Source: Variovorax sp. ZS18.2.2
GTDB taxonomy: Bacteria > Pseudomonadota > Gammaproteobacteria > Burkholderiales > Burkholderiaceae_C
Length of the DNA stretch: 64,000 bases
Direction: 5' to 3'
NCBI RefSeq assembly: GCF_024701975.1
Contig: NZ_JANLNM010000002.1
Coordinates: 186,001 to 250,000, forward strand
Below the pieces are notes generated by a model, which was not told the origin of the DNA, did no database searches, and was given only the letters and a program-made list of their open reading frames with translations. Numbering within the stretch: the stretch's first letter is position 1; the number at the start of each line of letters is the position of its first letter. Both the position numbers and the translations under genes were made by a program. This document shows, piece after piece, positions 59,375-64,000 of the stretch.

Positions 59375-60886
59375 TCAGGGGTAGTAGTAGCCGGCGGTCA
59401 GGCCGACCGCCGAATACGCGCTGCGCCCGTGGATCCCGATGTAGACATCGCCGGGAGGTGGATTGCTGATCCCGATGGATTCGTTGCTGCCGTTGACATA
59501 GGGGCGCTGGTCCCAGGCTGTCAGCGACGGAAGTCCGCCAAAGCGGACGTACATGTCGCCATCACCGCCGCCGACGGGGCCGGTCATGTCGATGTTCAGT
59601 TGCCCGGCGCCAGGGGGGACGGTGAGCCTGTAATAACTCCAGCTGTCGGTGTCGCCTGCCAGGCCTTGGGCGGGCTGCCTGTTCAGGAGTTGCGTGATGG
59701 GCGGCCGGGTGTCCATCTTGAAGGTGCGCACCATGGCGTCCCATCCGGTCCCGGCAGAGGTGCTGGTCCAAGCCACCGCAAAATTTCCCACCGGATCCAT
59801 TGCCAGAAGCGGGTTGCTTCCAAATTGGGGTTGAGGCGGGTCGACGCGCAATTCGTTGGTGATTGGCGTTCCATCGCTGCGAAATTGTCTTGCCGCCAAT
59901 GTAGAGCTTTGGGGACCACCGACAACGCCCTCGGATGCTGTCCATGAAACAACAAAATCTCCATTTTCCGCAATTGCCGAATTTGGCCCGGGCTCGCCTT
60001 CGTGGATGCGTTGGTTGACTCGCGTGAATCCGGTGGGATTGAGATTCGCGTCGTAGGCCCGGGCATATATATTCCAGGTGTAATTATCATCCGGGGAAGC
60101 GCTCCATATGATGACGGATTTCCCCCCGGGTTCCATGGCAATACGGCCGCCTGAACTGTATATCGATCGGACAGGGCTGACGACAAGTGCCGGAGTCAGC
60201 GCAACACCTGCACGGTCGAAGCGCTGCATCATGATGTTGGATTCCCTTACCGTAGGACCGGGTCTGGTCGCAAATGACAATGCGATGTTTCCTGCATTGT
60301 CCGTGGCAATTGAACTGGGGCCGGAGAGTTTATCTGCGGCATCCGATGCAACGATGATTTCAGGGCTGATGGGAATTCCGCTGGTATTGAATCGCCTGAT
60401 TGCAATCGTCCGAGGCGCATCGGACGCGGTCGAGCGCGAATAGGCTGTGGTGATATTGCCATCCGTATCCATGCTGGCAACCGTGCTCGTTGAATCCGGA
60501 GTTGTTTGAAAACTGGATAGCAGATTTCCATTTCTGTCGTAAGCCATGACTCTTCCAGGGTGACTTGCGAAGGCGAAATTGCCGGCACGGTCAACGGAGA
60601 AACTTGCATACGTTGGAGGCGCTTGTATCTGGTGTTTTGTTAAAAATGGTATTCCTGACGACCTTATTCTTTGAGCGTACGTGGCATTTGCCGCAGCGTC
60701 GAACCAGATCAGAAGTTTTTCCCCGTTTGATCCTGCGGAAAAATAAATCGGACGCTGATCGCCGGCAGTGGCGGTATTCACCATGATGGGATCCCCGAGC
60801 GGCACGGCCTGCCCCAGAGGAGCAACGACAAGCCCCGACAGGCAGCCCAATGACATCCAAAGTCGTTTCAGCAAGGTATGAGGCAT
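59375..60886 (-). CDS. Secreted repeat protein with C-terminal PPC domain (copy A)
   Basis: A 503-residue exported protein of unknown function. The signal peptide is cleaved after QAVPLGDP. The middle has repeats of about 55 residues with the core (A/S)MDTDGNITTAYS, ATDNAGNIALSF, AMEPGGKSVIIWSA, AIAENGDFVVSW and AMDPVGNFAVAW, probably a beta-propeller. The last 110 residues match a pre-peptidase C-terminal domain (GDGDMYVRFGGLP...WDQRPYVNGSNES...IGIHGRSAYSAVGL). It is a tandem paralog of the gene at 60933. The last 370 bp are about 94 percent identical to it, while the middle has diverged, which suggests conversion. Confidence 0.82.
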   Translation of the reverse strand: MPHTLLKRLWMSLGCLSGLVVAPLGQAVPLGDPIMVNTATAGDQRPIYFSAGSNGEKLLIWFDAAANATYAQRIRSSGIPFLTKHQIQAPPTYASFSVDRAGNFAFASHPGRVMAYDRNGNLLSSFQTTPDSTSTVASMDTDGNITTAYSRSTASDAPRTIAIRRFNTSGIPISPEIIVASDAADKLSGPSSIATDNAGNIALSFATRPGPTVRESNIMMQRFDRAGVALTPALVVSPVRSIYSSGGRIAMEPGGKSVIIWSASPDDNYTWNIYARAYDANLNPTGFTRVNQRIHEGEPGPNSAIAENGDFVVSWTASEGVVGGPQSSTLAARQFRSDGTPITNELRVDPPQPQFGSNPLLAMDPVGNFAVAWTSTSAGTGWDAMVRTFKMDTRPPITQLLNRQPAQGLAGDTDSWSYYRLTVPPGAGQLNIDMTGPVGGGDGDMYVRFGGLPSLTAWDQRPYVNGSNESIGISNPPPGDVYIGIHGRSAYSAVGLTAGYYYP

Positions 60887-60932
60887 GGATTCCTTCTTTC
60901 CCGGTTGTGATTTCGATGGATTGCGCTTCGAT

Positions 60933-62474
60933 TCAGGGGTAGTAATAGCCGGCGGTCAGGCCGACCGCCGAATACGCACTGCGCCCGTGGATCGCGATGT
61001 AGACGTCGCCGGGCGGGGGATTGCTGATCCCGATGGATTCGTTGCTGCCGTTCACGTAGGGGCGCTGGTCCCAGGCCGTCAGCGACGGGAGTCCGCCGAA
61101 GCGGACGTACATGTCGCCATCACCGCCACCGACGGGGCCGGTCATGTCGATGTTCAGCTGCCTAACGCCGGAGGGGACGGTGAGCCTGTAATAGCGCCAG
61201 CTGTCGGCGTCGCCTGCCAGGGCTTGGGCGGGCTGCCTGTTCAGGAGTTGCGTGATGGGCGGCCGGGTGTCCATCCTGAAGGTGCGCACCATGGCGTCCC
61301 ATCCGGTCCCGGAGCCCTCGGTAGGTGAGCCGCTGGTCCATGCCACTGCAAAATTTCCCACCGGATCCATTGCCAGGCGCGGGCGGGATGCCGATTGAAT
61401 TTGAGGCGGGTCGACGCGCAATTCGTTGGTGATTGGCGTTCCATCGCTGTGAAATTGTCTTGTCGCCAATGCAGAGTCCGGCCCACCCCCGATCACACCT
61501 GTTGATGCGATCCACGAAACGACAAAATCGCCATTCTCTGCAATTGCCGCAGTTGGCTCGGGCCCGGAATCGATGAGGCGTTGATTGACTCGCGTGCTTC
61601 CGCTTCCGGTGGGATTGCCATTCGCGTCGAAGGCCCGGGAATACACGATATAGGTGTAACCCGATTCATTGGGAAAGGCATTGGTCCATATGACGACGGA
61701 TTTCCCTCCGGGCTCCATGGCAATACTGCCGGCCAATTGCGCTCCCGTCGAGGTGTGGCTGACGGCAAATGCCGGAGCCAGCGCAACACCTGCGCGGCTG
61801 AAGCGCTGCATCATGCTGTAGGCTGGTGCCGAAGAACTGGCTTGGCCCGTCCATATCAATGCGATATTTCCTGCATTGTCCGTGGCAATTGAAGTGGGGG
61901 CGGAAATCGTATCCACGGGACCCGATGCAACGATGATTTGTGGGCCGATGGGGGTTCCGCTGGTATTGAATCTCCTGATTGCAAGATTTCGCGGAACATT
62001 GAACACGTTGGGGTACGCGTAGGCTACGGTCATATTGCCATCCGTATCCATGCTGGCAGCCGCATTCAAGGTATCCGGGGTTGGGCTGAAATTGGATAGC
62101 AGATTTCCGTCTCTGTCGTAGGCCGTGACTATTCCAGATATTCCGGTTTGACCTGCCAAGACGAAATTGCCGGCGCGGTCAACGGATAACTTCGCATTCG
62201 TTGGAGGAAGCTGGATCTGGTGTTTTGTTAAAAAAGGCGTTCCCGACGACCTTATTCTTTGAGCGTACGTGGCATTGGCTGCGCCATCTCTCCAGATCAG
62301 GAGTTTTTCTCCGTTGGATCCTGCGGCGAACAAACCGGAAGATTGATTGCCGGCAGTTTCGGTATTCACCATGATGGGATCCCCGAGCGGCACGGCCTGC
62401 CCCAGAGGGGCAAAGACCAGTCCCGACAGGCAGCCCAATGACACCCAAAGTCGTTTCAGCAAGGTATGCGGCAT
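60933..62474 (-). CDS. Secreted repeat protein with C-terminal PPC domain (copy B)
   Basis: A 513-residue exported protein, tandem paralog of the gene at 59375-60886. The leader (MPHTLLKRLWVSLGCLSGLV) and about 35 bases upstream of the ATG are also shared, so the duplication took in the ribosome site. Its repeat region has the same (A/S)M..GN..V.W cores, five or six of them. The PPC domain is near-identical to copy A. Functions of PPC domains include secretion or surface attachment, usually in proteases; no protease domain is seen here. Base composition of the middle is more AT-rich than the neighbours. Confidence 0.82.
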   Translation of the reverse strand: MPHTLLKRLWVSLGCLSGLVFAPLGQAVPLGDPIMVNTETAGNQSSGLFAAGSNGEKLLIWRDGAANATYAQRIRSSGTPFLTKHQIQLPPTNAKLSVDRAGNFVLAGQTGISGIVTAYDRDGNLLSNFSPTPDTLNAAASMDTDGNMTVAYAYPNVFNVPRNLAIRRFNTSGTPIGPQIIVASGPVDTISAPTSIATDNAGNIALIWTGQASSSAPAYSMMQRFSRAGVALAPAFAVSHTSTGAQLAGSIAMEPGGKSVVIWTNAFPNESGYTYIVYSRAFDANGNPTGSGSTRVNQRLIDSGPEPTAAIAENGDFVVSWIASTGVIGGGPDSALATRQFHSDGTPITNELRVDPPQIQSASRPRLAMDPVGNFAVAWTSGSPTEGSGTGWDAMVRTFRMDTRPPITQLLNRQPAQALAGDADSWRYYRLTVPSGVRQLNIDMTGPVGGGDGDMYVRFGGLPSLTAWDQRPYVNGSNESIGISNPPPGDVYIAIHGRSAYSAVGLTAGYYYP

Positions 62475-62565
62475 GGATTCCTTCTTCCCGGTTGTGATTT
62501 CGATGGCTCGCTCTTCGAGGGACGGCTCGAAGAAGGGCCGCTCGCTTCATCGCGGGGTAGCCGCT

Positions 62566-62790
62566 TCAGTGCGCCGTGAGGCCCCGCATCGCCACCGGAT
62601 GCCGCTGCTCCGAACACCCTCCCCACGGGCGTCAGCGCATCCCTCTCGATCGACGGGATCGTGAGATCCGGTCGATGAAGTTGTCAACGTAGAGGTAAGT
62701 TGCCGTCGGCCGCCGCGCAGCACCACTTTGTTTGCACGCGTGACGCTCTTGCTGTCGAACTTCAGCAGCACCGCCGAGCCGTTGCGCAAA
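62566..62790 (-). pseudogene. Decayed fragment of the adjacent propeller lipoprotein gene
   Basis: This stretch is a degenerate, shortened copy of the 3' end of the gene at 62804-63991. It has the stop-codon context (GCTTCAGTGCGCCGTGAGGCCCCGCATCGCC versus GCGTCAGTGCGTCGTGACGCCCCGCATCGCC), GTCAACGTAGAGGTAAGTTGCCGTCGGC and GCAGCACCGCCGAGCCGTTGCG. Compared with the intact copy, several segments including about 24 bp after GCCGTCGGC are missing and the reading frame is broken. It ends directly before the intact gene, so it arose by tandem partial duplication. Confidence 0.8.
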
Positions 62791-62803
62791 TGCGCACGCC
62801 GCG

Positions 62804-63991
62804 TCAGTGCGTCGTGACGCCCCGCATCGCCGCCGGATGCCCCTGCAGCGGAAACGACTTCCCCGTCGGCACCAGCGTGTCGCCATCGACGCGCAGGATC
62901 GTGATGTCCTGGTCGATGAAGTTGCCCACGTAGAGGTACTTGCCGTCGGCGCTCCACACCACGCCCTCGGGCAGGCCGCGCACCACCACTTCGTTGGCGC
63001 GCGTGACCTTCTTGCCGTCGATCTTCAGCAGCACCACCGAGCCGTTGCGGTTGTAGAAGTAGGCGCTCTTCGACGAATTGCTGCCGCGCAGGATCGCCGC
63101 CACCGCGTGCCGGCCGGTCGGGCTCACGGCCAGGCCTTCGGGGCCGTCGCCGACCACGACCTTGTCGACCACGCGCGGCGGTGTCGCCTCGAGGTCGATC
63201 ACGCTCACCGTGTCGACCTGTCCGTCGGAGGCGCCCGAGTTGCCGTTGTCCGCCGTGAGCGCGAGCTTGCCGTCGGGCGTCACGTCCACGTTGTAGGGCC
63301 AGAGGCCGGCCGCGAGGTCGACCTTGTTGTAGCTGATCTTCTCGCCGTTCACTTCGAGCAACGCGATCTTGTGGGCCGGGAACTTGGCGACCAGCGCGCG
63401 TTTGCCATCGGGCGTGAAGCGCACGTGCGCCACCGAATCGTTCATGGCCACGGTGTCGATCAGCGTCACCTTCTTGCCCGCGATGCGCAGCACGCTCACC
63501 GAGTTGTCGGCGCGGTTGGCCACCAGCGCGAGGTTGCCCGCGCGGTTGATCGACAGGCCCGAGGGCTGCTTGCCCACGGCGAGCGTGTCGATCAGCTTCG
63601 GTGGCGTGGTGGTCAGGTCGATCACGAAGAGGCGGTTGTCGGGCACCTGCTTCCTCACGCCGTTTTCCTCGACCACGTTGAGCGAGTTGGCGACCAGCGC
63701 GAGCGTCTCGCCGGGCGTGATCGCCAGGTTGGTCGGCGGGCCGGCGATGGTGTTGTCCAGCTGCAGCGTGCCGACGACTTTGGGTGCGAGCGGATCGGTG
63801 CCGATGTCGAGCACCTGCACCGTGTCGCGCCCCATCGGCGTGAGGATCACGACGCCGGCGTCGCTCCACGACTGCTTCTCGTCGTTGGCCACGATCATCA
63901 GCTGGCGCTGCGGCACGGTGGGAGTGAGGTTGGTGCAGCCCGAGAGCGCGGCCAGGGCAAGGGCGACCAATGGGGCAGGGTGGAACTTCAT
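62804..63991 (-). CDS. Beta-propeller lipoprotein (YncE-like)
   Basis: A 395-residue lipoprotein with lipobox LAALSGCTN (Cys19). Repeats of the form TPDGKRALVAKFPAHKIALLEV, TPDGKLALTADN, SPTGRHAVAAIL and SADGKYLYVGNFIDQDITILRV build a seven-blade propeller of the YncE/lactonase type. It is expected at the outer or inner membrane, facing the periplasm; role unknown (YncE binds DNA). It is complete, starting 9 bases before the window end. A decayed copy of its 3' end follows directly downstream. Confidence 0.85.
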   Translation of the reverse strand: MKFHPAPLVALALAALSGCTNLTPTVPQRQLMIVANDEKQSWSDAGVVILTPMGRDTVQVLDIGTDPLAPKVVGTLQLDNTIAGPPTNLAITPGETLALVANSLNVVEENGVRKQVPDNRLFVIDLTTTPPKLIDTLAVGKQPSGLSINRAGNLALVANRADNSVSVLRIAGKKVTLIDTVAMNDSVAHVRFTPDGKRALVAKFPAHKIALLEVNGEKISYNKVDLAAGLWPYNVDVTPDGKLALTADNGNSGASDGQVDTVSVIDLEATPPRVVDKVVVGDGPEGLAVSPTGRHAVAAILRGSNSSKSAYFYNRNGSVVLLKIDGKKVTRANEVVVRGLPEGVVWSADGKYLYVGNFIDQDITILRVDGDTLVPTGKSFPLQGHPAAMRGVTTH

Positions 63992-64000
63992 GGTGCGTGT

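Overview
The window is a stretch of a high-GC chromosome from a betaproteobacterium, most likely Comamonadaceae and probably Variovorax or a close relative. This rests on codon use, on gene content (edd-eda, an Fbp-type iron transporter, egtBD, a pabB-pabC fusion, VF530, DUF808, a TAXI protein) and on comamonad-style intergenic repeats. I see no rRNA, tRNA, CRISPR array, integrase, transposase or phage gene. About 68 protein genes are densely packed, with many 4-base ATGA or GTGA overlaps.

Layout. 1-5.3 kb: Entner-Doudoroff edd and eda, a type II haloacid dehalogenase, then DUF1697, glyoxalase I and a glutathione transferase on the minus strand. 5.4-8.9 kb: a ferric-iron ABC transporter (binding protein, permease, ATPase) behind a good Fur box. 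9-13.7 kb: a thioesterase divergent from a MarR regulator across a 27-bp operator/promoter, then MFS, MATE and SDR genes. 14.3-19.2 kb: a D-galactonate-type catabolic operon (IlvD/Edd dehydratase, DgoK, DgoA, class II aldolase) divergent from a FadR-type GntR regulator. 19.3-24.3 kb: a phosphodiesterase-fold protein, RNA helicase RhlE with a long glycine-rich tail, and the ABC-F factor EttA. 24.3-31.6 kb: a MerR / carboxymuconolactone decarboxylase-like / NHL-propeller operon with a long gene overlap, the PabBC fusion, an orphan TAXI protein, a P1 peptidase and a DadA-like oxidoreductase.

31.6-36.3 kb: a one-strand copper tolerance cluster (CusF-like, DUF411, cupredoxin, multicopper oxidase, TolC-like channel, Cys/His-rich small protein). 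36.3-43 kb: GDPD and DUF1439, a GNAT, a complete polar amino-acid ABC transporter with its own GntR regulator and a matching inverted repeat, and OsmC. 43.3-49.9 kb: acyl-CoA ligase, secreted nuclease, a VirK-like protein in an AT-richer patch, PhoX phosphatase and a type II NADH dehydrogenase. 50-54.2 kb: ergothioneine genes egtB-egtD, a 616-bp inverted-repeat element, then DUF427 and a 2OG-Fe dioxygenase. 54.2-59.3 kb: small housekeeping genes. 59.4-64 kb: two tandem secreted repeat proteins with PPC domains, a decayed gene fragment, and the intact beta-propeller lipoprotein from which the fragment was copied.

The most unusual items are the large inverted repeat at 52.3-52.9 kb, whose two arms carry covarying hairpins; the tandem PPC-domain genes next to a partial-duplication pseudogene; the MerR gene that overlaps its target gene by about 90 bp; and the copper cluster, which has an outer-membrane channel but no RND pump. 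No clearly unknown defence or mobile system was found.
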